Part shown: positions 45,241 through 57,800 of the stretch, piece by piece
Numbering within the stretch: position 1 is the stretch's first letter
Layout of the letters: every line of letters starts with the position of its first letter
Assembly (NCBI RefSeq): GCF_040869045.1
Contig: NC_090322.1
Coordinates: 196,725,477-196,789,476 of the forward strand
From: Eurosta solidaginis
Taxonomy: Eukaryota; Arthropoda; Insecta; Diptera; Tephritidae
DNA length: 64,000 nucleotides
Direction: 5' to 3'
The notes under the pieces: model-generated
What the model was told of the DNA's origin: nothing
The model's input: the letters and a program-made list of their open reading frames with translations, nothing else
The model's database searches: none
Program-made: the position numbers and the translations under genes

Positions 45241-45772
45241 CCCAAACTGTACGTTTAATTCATAAAACCGTTATAACAAACCTGTTTATATAATTTATAG
45301 AACATTTTGATACCGCCTTGAAATCTGCCTCACAAATCTTACTTTAGTCCGGTACCAATTATTTGCAACCTTTGTTTTGCACGCAGTCCCGATGGCTATC
45401 GTTCCATAATTGTGGAAGCGTTACTAAAAATTTCTTTTCTTGAACTACTAAGTGAGCTCCCTGGTGGATTCTTTGTTAGCAAATTCTAGTAACTCGCTGA
45501 TGAACGGCTTAAGATTATGAAGTCATGTAAATAAAGGAAAGCTCTTTAAGAGGAAGAAGCCACGCTTAATCAAAAAAAAAAAAAAAACAAAAAAAATTCT
45601 CCCGAAACGATTGACATAATAAGGCCACAAAAAGTAAAGTCGTTCAAGACAAGTGATCCGCGAGGGTACTCGAATCTAGTAGTAAAGTTTGGCGAATTAG
45701 CCTAAAGTTCAAAGTGAGTCCGTTGTGCTTATTGGGTGACTTCAAAAGCACACACCTCTGTATGTATTCACA
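45241..45772. other. Unique sequence with A-rich tract, nothing recognised
   Basis: An A-run at about 45574-45597 could be an old retrotransposed tail. No gene seen. Confidence 0.45.
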
Positions 45773-45774
45773 TA

Positions 45775-46201
45775 TTAGGGGGACTCATGATAGCATATAA
45801 ACTTATAAGGTGTAAAATTATATCCATTTACACACGCTGTTATATGAACGCACCTAGTAATACTCTTGATAAACTTGATTGTTTATCAGCTGTATTATTG
45901 CCGAACAACATTTTTTGATTGTTATACAAATTAAAAAATGCCAAGACTAAGTGAAAAATCAAAACTAAAACGTCTTTGCTTGCTGATGTTGGAGATTTTT
46001 GATGAAAATGCCGTCTGTAATGTCTGCAAGGTTGCATTCCTTTGAGTTTACCGCGTTTACACAATGAAATGTGCGCGTAAATTTATACAAATTGTGTAAA
46101 TGATTTGTCATACAAAATTTGACAGCTCGTGCGTAAACTAGATAAATTTATACGTTTACACACTTTATAAGGCATTTATACGGTTACATGAGTCCCCCTA
46201 A
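45775..46201. mobile_element. MITE with TTAGGGGGACTCATG ends and TA duplication
   Basis: TTAGGGGGACTCATG at 45775 is repeated inverted as CATGAGTCCCCCTAA ending at 46201; partial matching continues inward (TATAAA, CTTATAA-GTGTAAA). TA lies on both sides (45773-45774, 46202-46203). The interior holds a 35-codon frame starting MPRLSEKSKLKRL near 45939, too short to classify. 427 bp. Confidence 0.75.
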
Positions 46202-46203
46202 TA

Positions 46204-46740
46204 TAACCTTTAGAAAATGATCTCAGCATGTTTCTGTTCATTTAGGAAATGTTTAACTGGTACACAGAAGATAAATAGATGGTAGCCATAGCATTTGTGT
46301 GTTTATGCACGTTTATATGTAGGTACCTATGTACATATACTTTGGTGGTTTAGTTTTAACGCTACTACTGTGCTGGTTGCATCTAAAAGCATTTCATGGA
46401 AAAAGTGCAATGCTGCTTTTTGTAAGTTTATATGGATGTGCAGATAACGGAATTGAAAATATCAATTAAGTTTAACTGCTGCATTGAGAATTGAGGTATA
46501 CATAAAGTCTGATGAACTACATAATTAAAGTTAATGAATGAAAACTATTCAACAGTAATATATATCTGCTGAATAAAAAAATAGTACACTCGGACTGTAT
46601 TGAAACAATAAAATACTGCAGATAATATCCAAAATTTAGTTTTTACAAGAAAACTAAAGAGTTTTAGCAAGTGTAGGTTGTTATGGTATTTAGAACTATC
46701 CCACATAGCATTTACGTGATTAAACTTAGAATTTTCCTAC
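46204..46740. other. Unique AT-rich sequence, nothing recognised
   Basis: No supported feature. Confidence 0.45.
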
Positions 46741-47230
46741 ATAATAAATAATAGTTTAAACAAACTAAAAAAACACGCTTTTATAGATAACCGAACTAAA
46801 AAATAGAAAATAATTTTCAATTAAAAAGAGTTTATATAACAGTAGTAGAAGGTCAAACAATCGTTTATAGTTAATCACCTCAAAATAAAATTATAATAAA
46901 ATTTGAGTTATTAACATAATAATTTAATTCACAGTAAAAAGCGTGGGGTGCTTGATATTGAATGTTACAATCTTTCTATTGGCAACTATCTGAGAGGAAA
47001 GATATGAAATGTAGTCAAATACACCCCACGCTTTTTACTGTGAATTAAGTTATTCTTTTAATAACTTAAATTTTATTATAATTTTATTTTGAGGTGATTA
47101 ACTATAAACGATTGTTTGACCTTCTACTACTGTTATATAAACTCTTTTTAATTGAAAATTATTTTCTATTTTTTAGTTCGGTTTGCTATAAAAGCGTGTT
47201 TTTTAGTTTGTTTAAACTATTATTTATTTT
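46741..47230. repeat. Large inverted repeat, about 210-bp arms, 71-bp spacer
   Basis: The arm at 46741-46950 and the arm at 47022-47230 are near-identical in inverse orientation, including CACAGTAAAAAGCGTGGGGTG at the inner end and AATAATAGTTTAAACAAACT at the outer end. The spacer begins CTTGATATTG. The right arm runs directly into a LINE ORF1, so the arm may be LINE 5' sequence present head to head, or a foldback element. Confidence 0.9.
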
Positions 47231-47255
47231 TAATTTTTTAGTTCAAGTAATTTTA

Positions 47256-48166
47256 AAAGTTTTAGTCGAGAGTGATGAAACCTCGAAACGCCAGCGGTCC
47301 ATGGATGAATCCAACCCCACGGCACCGAAAAGGGCCAAGACGCAGGGAGGCTGGACGCGGTGTTTCGCCGAAATTGCCAAGGGTCGGCAGATTATTGGTA
47401 TTATAGACGAGAGCAGCGAAGACGGCAGGATCCCGAAACAACAGTGGAAGTGGATCGAGGCCGCGCTCGCTACGGTGGCCGTTAAGGTTAAGAAAGACAA
47501 TCCTGGTCCACCGCCATCTTACACCGATGCAGGGTGGTTCCAGGGCAATGTCAAGCTAATTGCCTGTGATGATGCCAGTTCGGTAAACCTCTATAGGGCC
47601 GCGGTCACGCTGATAGGGGTGGTATATCCGGCGCGCGCCTCAAGGTAGTGGAGGCGCGTGATATCCCCTCACGACCAAGGTCTAGAGCCTAGGTTCCAGT
47701 TACGCCAACGGGTCCAGCTGACATCCTGGAGCTGCTCCAGGAGTACAACCTGCCACAGGTTTGGAAGTCAACACGGATAAAACCGAGCTTGTGCTCTTCA
47801 CGAGGAGGTACAAAGTACCAAATCTTACACCGCCAAGAACTGGGGGTTCGTTCTTAACATTTAGCGATTAAGTCAAGTATTTGGGAGTCATTCCTGATAG
47901 GAAGCTATTATGGAGTGACCATATAGTGGAGCGATCCAAGAAGGCAGCAGCAGAGCTGTTCACCTGAAAGAGAGCAATTGGCACCTCGTGGGGATTCTCC
48001 CCTAAGGTGACCTACTGGATTTACACAGCCATTGTGCGCCCGATTTTTCTTTATGGTGCCTTGGTCTGGTGACCTGCACTAGCTAAAAGTACCTATCTTA
48101 AAATGCTTCAAAAGGTGCAACGGAGTTCGGAGTTCTGCATTGCCAGGGCTCTCGGCTACACTCCAG
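47256..48166 (+). pseudogene. LINE with ORF1 piece joined to the end of ORF2
   Basis: Frame to 47648 encodes SDETSKRQRSMDESNPTAPK then GGWTRCFAEIAKGRQIIGII and later DNPGPPPSYTDAGWFQGNVK, recalling the DUF4780-type domain of insect retroelement ORF1 proteins. From about 47755 other frames read NTDKTELVLFTRRYKVP, VKYLGVI, LLWSDHI, and RPIFLYGALVW, the region just after the RT active site in Jockey/R1-like LINEs. The endonuclease and RT core are missing, so there is a large internal deletion near 47650-47750. It ends in LGYTPDS near 48166. Confidence 0.7.
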
Positions 48167-48344
48167 ATTCCGTTACATACATACATGGATATATAGATAC
48201 ATAGATAGATACAGGCCAAGCTAATAAAAGCGTGTTAAAAAGGGCTCCAGTATGCTCTTTCGTAGATGTGCCATGCATCCACTTCTATCATTAATAAAAG
48301 AATACGTTTTTCGCATTATGTGAAAGGTTTCAAATCTATGGTCA

Positions 48345-49110
48345 TTTGGGGTGGTCATAAGTTCAATTGACCTTATGTCCGTTAACCTTATGTCACCCCA
48401 CCATCACATTATTGCATTGTCATCGAGCCTTGATACGTGTGCAAAGTTTCAATCAAACTTATGGCCATTCAAAGTGGTAATAAGGCCAATTGACGTTATG
48501 ACCGTTGACCTTATGGGCGTTGACCTTATGTCACCACACCATCACATTAATGCGTTGTCATCGAGCCTTGATACGTGTGCAAAGTTTCAATCAAACTTAT
48601 GGCCATTCAAAGTGGTAATAAGGCCAATTGACCTTATGGCCGTCGACCTTATGTCACCGCACCATCACATTAATGCATTGTTATCGAGCCTTGATACGTG
48701 TGCAAAGTTTCAATCAAACTTATGGCCTTTCAAAGTGGTAATAACGCCAATTGACTTTATGGTCGTTGACCTTATGTCACCACACCATCACATTAATGCG
48801 TTGTCATCGAGCCTTGATACGTGTGCAAAGTTTCATTCAAGCTTATGGCCATTGAAAGTGGTAATAAGGCCAATTGACGTTATGGCCGTTGACCTTATGT
48901 CACCGCACCATCACACTAATGCATTGTCATTGAGCCTTGATACGTGTGCAAAGTTTCAATCAAACTTATGGATATTCAAAGTGGTAATAAGGCCAATTGA
49001 CCTTATGGCCGTTGACCTTATGTCACCACACCACCACATTTATGCATTGTCATCGGTCCCTGATACGTGTGCAAAGTTTCAAATTAATCAGACTTCTAGA
49101 AACCGGTGAA
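48345..49110 (+). repeat. 123-bp minisatellite, six units
   Basis: Units contain GCCTTGATACGTGTGCAAAG, TTTCAATCAAACTTATGGCC, AGTGGTAATAAGGCCAATTG and GACCTTATGTCACC. The period of 123 bp is a multiple of three, so one frame stays open for 252 codons as a 41-residue repeat (CAKFQSNLWPFKVV). I treat that frame as a by-product. The array is bracketed by CAGGCCAAGCTAATAAAAGC at 48214 and 49138. Confidence 0.88.
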
Positions 49111-49471
49111 AATTAAGCTCAAATATTCCGTTACATACAGGCCAAGCTAATAAAAGCATGTTAAAAATACAATTTGATTATTCTCGTTGACTAAAAAAAG
49201 GAGTTATTATACAATTGAACAAAAGAAATAATCAAATATAAATACTTTTCATGACCCAAAACTGAATATAGTTTTTCAGTCACATTTTGAAATCATATTT
49301 GAATAAAATGTGTTTACATAAAGTGATCAAAACATTTTCATCATTTTTCATTACTGAATATCTTTGTTGACTCAATAATGAATTTTGTGCTTGTTAAAAT
49401 TTTCATTGAAAATCTTATTTTTTTCATATACACACATTTTTTCAATCAAGAAGTTCAGGAAAATATATGAA
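49111..49471. other. AT-rich spacer before the repeat concatemer
   Basis: Nothing recognised beyond the bracketing motif at 49138. Confidence 0.45.
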
Positions 49472-51940
49472 ACTAGCAGACCCGGCAGACGTTGTTCTGC
49501 CCTAAATTTGGCCTATCTGCATACATTTTAATAAGCTTTTTCCGTCTGCCCTACCCCTCTACACTTTTTCCTATTCTTTTTATTCACTCCCCCCTCCGTC
49601 TTTTTCGCTTCATCTCCATCTTCGTCTCATTCTATCTCTTTCTCAGTCTCCTTCTCTCTTTTTTCTTCTCTCAAGTTTTCCTCCTTCTTCTTCATCTCTT
49701 ATTGCCAGTCCCAGAGGGTAGTATGTATTTTGTTCCAGTCCCACTCCGAGCCTCAGTCTCAGCCCTAGTCCTAGTCCTAATCCCAGTCCCAATCCGTCTC
49801 TGGTATACTTCCCGGAAAAAAGCATCGTAAATACTAATATAGGCAAATTTATATACGAAATTTCAGGCAAATCGAATAGGACGTATGTAAATAGGTATGT
49901 GGGTATTATTAATTCTTGTCTTTATTTCGTCTTCGCATGCATATTTATCAGTTTTGCCAGGTTGATGCGACTAAATCGAATATCACAATGAACTCTAGAG
50001 CTTTCATTTGATATCCATAATACACACACATTCAAGGGGTATCCGGGTCCATGTTTTGGGCTATATATCGAGACCCTAGTCACTCAGCGGTGTAAAACTT
50101 ACTCTGTATTATAGCACACATCAACAGCTTCAATTTGATACCCATAATATAAAAACACATTCTAGGTGTATCCGGATCCATTTTTTGGTCTATATCTCGA
50201 GACCGTTGTCACCCAGCGGTATAAAACTTGCTCTGTACTAAAGCATACATCAACAGTTTCAATTTGCTATAATGTAAAAACACATTCTAGGTGTATCCGG
50301 GTCCACGTTTTGGGCTATATATTGAGACCCTAGCCTCCCAGTTGTATGAAAATTATCCTGTACTATAGCATTCATCAACTGCTTTCATTTGATATCCATA
50401 TTGTATAAACACATTCTAGGGGTACCCGGGTCCATGTTTTGGGCTATATCTCGAGACCGTAGCCCAGTTGTATCAAAATTATCTTGTACTATATCACTCA
50501 TCAACAGCTTTCATTTCATATCCATATTGTATAAACACATTCTAGGGGTACCCGGGTCCATGTTTTGGGCTATATCTCGAGACAATAGCCTCCCTTCCCT
50601 TCTTGTCTTTATTTCGGCTTCGCATGCATATTTATCAGTTTTGCCAGGTTGATGCGACTAAACCGAATGTCACAACGAACTTTAGAGCTCTCAGCAACAG
50701 CTTTCATTTGATTTCCATAATACACACACATTCTAGGGGTATCCGGGTCCATGTTTTGGCCTATATCTCAAGACTTTAGTCACTCAGCGGTGTAAAACTT
50801 ACTCTGTATTATAGCACACATCAATAGCTTCAATTTGATACCCATAATTAAAAACACATTCTAGGTGTATCCTGGTCCATATTTTGGCCTATATCTCGAG
50901 ACCGTAGTCACCCAGCGGTATAAAACTCACTCTGTACTAAAGCATAAACCAACAGCTTCAATTTGATACTCATAATGTAAAAACACATTCTAGGTGTATC
51001 CGGGTCTACGTTTTGGGCTATATCTCGAGACCCTAGCCTCCCAGTTGTATGAAAAATATACTGTACTATAGCACTCATCAACAGCTATCATTTGATATCC
51101 ATATTGTATAAACAAATTCTAGGTGTACCCGGGTCCACGTTTTGGGCTATATCTCGAGACCCTAGCCTCCCAGTTGTAAGGAAATTATCTTGTACTATAT
51201 CACTCATCAACAGCTTTCATTTGATATCCATATTGTATAAACACATTCTAGGGGTACCCGGGTCCACGTTTTGGGCTATATCTCGAGACCCTAGCCTCCC
51301 AGTTGTATGAAAAATATCCTGTACTATAGCACTGATCAAAAGCTTTCATTTGATATCCATATTGTATAAACACATTCTAGGGGTACCCGGGTCCACGTTT
51401 TGGGCTATATCTCGAGACCCTGGCCTCCCAGTTGTAAGAAAATTATCTTGTGCTATATCACTCATCAACAGCTTTCATTTGATATCCATATTGTATAAAC
51501 ACATTCTAGGGGTACCCGGGTACACGTTTTGGGCTATATATTGAGACCCTAGCCTCCCAGTTGTATGAAAAATATACTGTACTATAGCACTCATCAACAG
51601 CTATCATTTGATATCCATATTGTATAAACAAATTCTGGGTGTACCCGGGTCCACGTTTTGGGCTATATCTCGAGACCCTAGCCTCCCAGTTGTATGAAAA
51701 ATATCCTGTACTATAGCACTCATCAATAGCTTTCATTTGATATCCATATTGTATAAACACATTCTAGGGGTACCCGGGTCCACGTTTTGATCTCCAGACC
51801 CTAGACACGTAGCGAAAAAAAGGTAGACGTTGGCCGATTCTCAGACCTACCCAATATGCTCACAAAATTCCATGAGAATCGGTTCAGCCGTTTCGGAGGA
51901 GTTCAGCCTCTAAAACCGTGACAGAAGAATTTTATATATT
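49472..51940 (+). mobile_element. Composite repeat unit 0 (129-bp minisatellite)
   Basis: It starts ACTAGCAGACCCGGCAGACG and ends CAGAAGAATTTTATATATT, directly followed by the ACTAGC of the next unit. The trailer includes AAAATTCCATGAGAATCGG then TTCAGCCGTTTCGGAGGAG, similar to the trailers of units A and B (AAAATTTCATCCAAATCGGT). The middle is a 129-bp tandem array; a CT-rich stretch lies at 49545-49700. No coding capacity is evident. Class unknown; a Helitron-like or LINE-derived non-autonomous element are both possible. Confidence 0.7.
49985..51800 (+). repeat. 129-bp minisatellite of unit 0
   Basis: Spacing of TTTGGGCTATATCTCGAGAC at 51141, 51270 and 51399 is 129 bp. About fourteen units; the block GCATGCATATTTATCAGTTT occurs twice (near 49933 and 50620), so a larger segment is also duplicated. 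The core TTTGATATCCATATTGTATA, ACACATTCTAGGGGTACCCG and GGTCCACGTTTTGGGCTATA resembles the 128-bp repeat at 23-27 and 39 kb. Confidence 0.88.
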
Positions 51941-52494
51941 ACTAGCCTTTACCCGCGGCCCCGTCCGCAAGGAGAAAAAAAAATATATGTGCTATTCACG
52001 TTAGCCTGCTTATCAAGTTATCTGTTTAAAAATTATTTTTGTCTAAAGTATTTTATTTTTGTAATTTAGTAAAAAAAAGAACTAAATAAGAAGATAAGCT
52101 GAAAGGTACGCTTTCATGAATAGCACAATACAGTTTTCTCGAATTAAAAAAAAATACATTTTGTTTTTAAATTAAATTAATTGATATGAGAGGGGTGAAA
52201 GAATTACTACTCATAGAACAAAGGAGTGAAACTACAATTAGCTAAAACCAAAGAGAATTTTTTAGATGAAAATAGTGTTGCTTTTCGGGTATTTAGTTGG
52301 TTAAAATATTAAAAAAAGTGTAATTATAGTTATAACAGTTCGTTACACGATTCATTGAAAAAACCTAAAAAATTGAACGAAAAAGCTCTGTTAGATTGAA
52401 GATAAAACATACCGAATTTTAATTACGAATAATTAGCAGCAAATGCACAGCCATAAAAGCTCATAATATAAAAAGGCATGTGTGCTGAACTACC

Positions 52495-54375
52495 GGTTGC
52501 GAAGAGACCTAAAATGATCCCGGACCCAAGATGATACCAAAATTTCCAGGCAGATCCCGAAAATCATCCAGAAATTAACCAGGAGGGGTACCAAAATGAT
52601 TCCGAAATAGTCCCGAAAAATTCCTGAAATTACCGTGACGGGATCCCGAAAACCATACAGAATTGATCCCGGAAAAAGTCCGGAAAAAGTCCCGAAAAAA
52701 CTCCGACGGAATCCCGGACAGATCCCGAAAATCATACAGAAATTATACCGCAAGGGTCCCAAAATGATCCCGAAATAATCCAGAAAAAAGTCCCGAAATA
52801 ACTCCGACGGGATCCCTGACAGATCCCGAGAATGACCCATAAATTATCCCGAAGGGGTCCCAAAATAATCCTGACGGGATCCTGCAGGGATTCAGAAAAT
52901 AATCCAGAAATTATCCCTGAAGTATCTATCCTGAAATGATACCGAAATACTCCCAAAAAAGTCCCGAAATGTTTTTGCCGGAACACGATATAGCCCTGAA
53001 AAAGTTTCCAAAGTACGCTGACGGGATTCCGTATGGATCCCGAAAAACATTCGGAAATAATGCCGGAAGGGTCTCCAAATGATCTCGAAATAGTCCCGAA
53101 AAGTACCCATTTGACCCTGACGGGATCACGAAAACCATCCACGAATCTAGGGGGATCCCCAAATGATCCCGGAAAAGTCCAGAAATAACTCCGACGGGAT
53201 TCCGGACGAATCCCAAAAATCATTCAGAAATTATCCCGAAATGGTCCAAAATTGATCCCAAAATAGTCCCGAAAAAGTCCCGAAATAACTCCGAAGGATC
53301 CCGGACAGATCCCGAAAATCATGCAGAAATTATCCCGCAAGGGTCCCAAAATGATCCCGAAATAATCCAGAAAAAAGTCCCGAAATAACTTCGACGGGAT
53401 CCCGGACGGATCCCGAAAACCATCTAGAAATGATGCCGGAAGGTACCCCAAAGGATCCCGAAATAGTTCCGAAATTAACCTGACGGGATCCCGAACGGAT
53501 CCCGTAAACCATGCAGAAGTGATGCCGGAAAGGTCCACAAATGATCACCTAATAGTCCCAAAATGATTCTGACGGCATCCCGGACAGATCCCGAAATCCA
53601 TCCAGAAATGATCTTGGGCTGGTCCCAAAATGATCCCGAAATAGTCTCGAAAAAGTCCAGAAATTACCCTGACGGGATCCCGGACGAATCCTGAAAACCA
53701 ATCTTAAATGTTGCCGAAAAAGTCCCGAAATGACCCTGATAGGACCCCGAAAGGATCCCGAAAACTATCCAGAAATGATGCCGGAAAGGTCCTCAAAAGA
53801 TCTCCTAATAGTTCCTAAAAGACCCTGACGGGATCCCGAACGGATCCCGACAACTATCCAGAAATGATACGGGCCCGCAAATTATCCCGAATTAGTCGAG
53901 AAAAAGTCCCAAAATGGCCCCGACGGGATGGCGGACGAATCCCAAAAACCATCCATAAAGGATACCGGAAGGGACCCCAAATGATCCCGAAAAATTCCCG
54001 CAATTATTCCGACGGGATCCTGAACGGACACCGAAAACCATCCAGAAGTGATGCCGGAAAGATCCTCAAATGATCACCTAATAGTCCCAAAATGACCCTG
54101 ACGGTATCCCGGACCGATCCCGAAATCCATCCAGAAATGATCTTGGGAAGGTCCCAAAATGATCCCGAAATAGTCTCGGAAAAGTCCAGAAATTACCCTG
54201 ACGGGTTCCCGGACGAATCCTGAAAGCCATCCTTAAATGATCCGAAAAAGTCCCAAAATGACCCTGACGGGATCCCGAAAGGATTCCGAAAACAATCCAG
54301 AAATGATGCCGGAAAGGTCCTCAAATGATCTCCTAATAGTCCCGAAATGACCGTGACGGGATCCCGACAACTATC
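52495..54375 (-). repeat. GATCCCGAAA minisatellite of unit A
   Basis: Degenerate tandem repeats built from AATGATCCCGAAATAGTCCC-type 17-18-mers grouped in units of about 89 bp with CCATCCAGAAATGATGCCGG. Long minus-strand frames rich in FRDHFG, SGSVRDPV and SFLDGFRDP arise because stop codons are rare in the repeat. They are not genes. Confidence 0.9.
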
Positions 54376-54823
54376 CATTCCGAAAGGGGGGCGGGCGGAG
54401 GGTGTCACTGCTTACTTTGTAAGCCCTCGACTTATTTGACCCCTTGAGTCTGTGATATTGGTGAAGGCCAGTATACGTAAAGTTATAATGTGTAAAAATT
54501 ATTGAAAAATAATTTCTCGAAGGGGTCGTGGGACCTCCACCCCTCTTTCCGTGTTCGAAAAAAATTTCGCTAGTAGATTACTGTCTGTGTCCCAAATTTC
54601 ATCAAAATCCGTGTAGCCATTCTGGAGTGATTCAGTCGCAAAGACGAAAAAATATAATAATTAAATTATAACTGTTCCTAGGGGGCGGAGACCACGCCCC
54701 TTTTGAAAAATATATAGCTAGTAGATCCTTCTAGACTATTGGCTATATGTGCACAAAATTTCATCCAAATCGGTCCACCCGTTCTTGCGTGATTGAGTCA
54801 CAAAGACAAACGTCTGGACAAAC

Positions 54824-54885
54824 ATCCAAACATCCAAACATCCAAACATCTAAACATCCAAACATCTTCACATCCAAACTTTGCC
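54824..54885 (+). repeat. CATCCAAA microsatellite at the unit A end
   Basis: About seven 8-bp units, two of them variant. The same tract ends unit B at 60468-60516, so it is part of the element's 3' end and not an independent microsatellite. Confidence 0.85.
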
Positions 54886-54896
54886 ATTTATAATAT

Positions 54897-57800
54897 ACTA
54901 GCCTTTACCCGCGGCCCCGTCCGCAAGGAAAATTTTAAATATATGGGCTATTCGCGTTAGCCTGCTTATTATCTGTTTAAAATTTTGTTTTCTGTCTAAT
55001 GCATTTTATTTTTGTAATTGAGTAAAAAAAAGGACTAAATGAGCTGATAACCTGATAGGATCCCAAATGATCCCGAAATTATCCAGAAAAAGCTATGAAA
55101 TTACCCCCACGCTATCGCGGACGGATCCCGAAAACCATCCAGAAATGCCCCGAAAGGGTCTCCAAAAGTTCCCCGAATAGTCCCAAAAAAACCCGAAATG
55201 ACAGCGACACGATTCTAGACGTATCCAGAGAACCACACAGAAATGATCCCTGAAGGTGTTCCAAAATGATCCCGAAAAGGTTCCGAAATGACCCTGACGG
55301 GCTCCCGGGCGGATCTCAAAAACCATCCAGAAAATATCCAGGAAGGGTCCCTAAATTATCCCGACTAACTCCAGAAAAAGTTCCGAAATGGCTCCGAGGG
55401 GATCCACGATGGATCGCGAAAACCATACAGAAATGATTCCGGAAGGATTCCAAAATGATCCCGAAATAGTCCGGAATTGACCCAGATGGGATCCCGCACA
55501 GATCCAGAAATGATCCCGGAAGGGTGCAAAAACTATCCCGGAAAAGTAACAAAAAACCCCGAAATGGCTCCTACGGCATCCCGGACGGATCCAGAAATGA
55601 TCTCGGAAGGGTCCCCAAATGATCCCAAAATGGTCCCGAAATGACCCTGATGGATCCGGCAAACCATCAAGAAATTATGCCGAAAGGGTCCCAAAATGAT
55701 CCCGAAATAATACAGAAAAAGTCACGAAACCAAATGATCCCGTATTAGCCCCGAAAAGGTCCCGAAATAACCCCGACGGGATCCCGGACAAATCCCGAAA
55801 ACCATCCAGAAATGATGCCGGAAGGAATCCCAAATGATTCCGTAAAAGTCCCGCATTGATTCCGACGGGATCCCGAACGGATACCGAAAATCATCCAGAA
55901 GTGATGCCGGAAAGGCCCTCAAATGATCACCTAATAGTCCCGAAATGACCTTAAGGGTCATGGACGGATCCCATAAACCATCCAGAAATGATCCCGATAT
56001 AGTCCCGAAGAAGTGCCGAAATGACCCTGACGGGATCTCGAACGCACCCCTAAATGACCCTGACGGGATCCCGGACAGATCCCGAAATCCATCCAGAAAT
56101 GATCTTGGGAGGGACCCCAAATGATCCCGAAAAAGTCCCGCAATGATTCCGAGGGGATCCTGATCGGATACCGAAAACCATCCAGAAGTGATGCCGGAAG
56201 GGTCCTCAAATGATCACCTAATAGCAAAATGACCCTGACGGCATCCCGGACTGATCCCAAAATCCATCCAGAAATGATCTTGGGAAGGTCCCAAAATTAT
56301 CCCGAAATAGTCTCGGAATGACCCTGACTGGACCCCGAAAGGATCCCGAAAACTATCCAGAAATGATGCCGGAAATGTCCTCAAATGATCACCTAATAGT
56401 TCCGAAAAGACCCTGACGGGATCCCGAACGGATCCCGACAACTATCTAGAAATGATGCCGAAAGGGCCCGCAAATGATCCCGTATCAGTCGAGAAAAAGT
56501 CCCGAAATGAACCCGACGGGATGCCGGACGAATCCCAAAAACCATCCAGAAATGATGCCGGAAGGGACACCAAATTATCCCGAAAAAGTCCCGCAATAAT
56601 TCCGACGGGATCCTGAGCGGATACCGAAAACCATCCAGAAGTGATGCCGAAAAGGTCCTCAAATGATCGGGTTCCCGGACGAATCCTGAAAGCCATCTCT
56701 AAATGATCCCGAAAAAGTCCCGAAATGATCCTGACTGGACCCCGAAAGGATCCCGAAAACTATCCAGAAATGATGCCGGAAATGTCCTCAAATGATCACC
56801 TAATAGTTCCGAAAAGACCCTGACGGGATCCCGAACGGATCCCGACAACTATCTAGAAATGATGCCGAAAGGGACACCAAATGATCCCGAAAAAGTCCCG
56901 CAATAATTCCGACGGGATCCTGAACCGAAAACCATCTAGAAGTGATGCCGAAAAGGTCCTCAAATGATCACCTAATAGTCCCGAAATCCATCCAGAAATG
57001 ATCTTGGGAGGGTCCCAAAATTATCCCGAAATAGTCTGGGAAAAGTCCAGAAATTACCCTGACGGAACCCGGACGAATCCTGAAAACCAATCTTAAATGA
57101 TGCCGAAAAAGTCCCGAAATGACCCTGATGGGACCCGGAAGGGATCCCGAAAACTAACCAGAAATGATGCCGGAAAGGTCCCCATTGATCTCCCAATAGT
57201 TCCGAAAAGACCCTGATGGGATCCTGAACGAATCCCGACAACTATCCAGAAATGATACCGAAAGGGCCCGCAAATGATCCCGTATTAGTCGAGAAAAATT
57301 CCCGAAATGACCCCGACGGGATGCCGGACGAATCCCAAAAACCATCCAGAAATGATGTCGGAAGGGACCCCAATGATCTCGAAAAAGTCCCGCAATTATT
57401 CCGACGGGAATCTGAACGGATACCGAAAACCATCCAGAAGTGATGCCGGAACGGTCCTCAAATGCTCACCTAATGGTCCCAAAATGACCCTGAGGGCATC
57501 CCGGACAAATCCCGAAATCCATCCAGAAATGATCTTGGGAAGGTCCCAAAATGATCCCGAAATAGTCTCGGAAAAGTCCAGAAATTACCCTGACGGGTTC
57601 CCGGACGAATCCTGAAAGCCATCCTTAAATGATCCCGAAAAATCCCAATGACCCGAAATGACCCTGACGGGATCCCGAAAGGTTTCCAAAAACTATCCAG
57701 AAATGATGCCGGAAAGGTCCTCAAATGATAACCTAATAGTTCCGAAATGACCGTGACGGGATCCCGAACGGATCCCGACAACTATCCAGAAATTATGCCG

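Larger units (their letters stand above)
51941..54896 (+). mobile_element. Composite repeat unit A
   Basis: Leader from ACTAGCCTTTACCCGCGGCC to about 52490, a minisatellite to about 54375, then a 510-bp trailer (GGGGCGGGCGGAGGGTGTCA, GCCCTCGACTTATTTGACCC, GGGGGCGGAGACCACGCCCC) ending in CATCCAAA repeats and TTTATAATAT. The leader is about 390 bp longer than in units B and C. The trailer is nearly identical to that of unit B. Confidence 0.75.

Noticed and set aside
50389..51760. Frames with repeated ILYKHILGVPGSTFWAISRD
   Set aside because: The 129-bp period is divisible by three, so the frame stays open through the array; no start context or conservation is visible.
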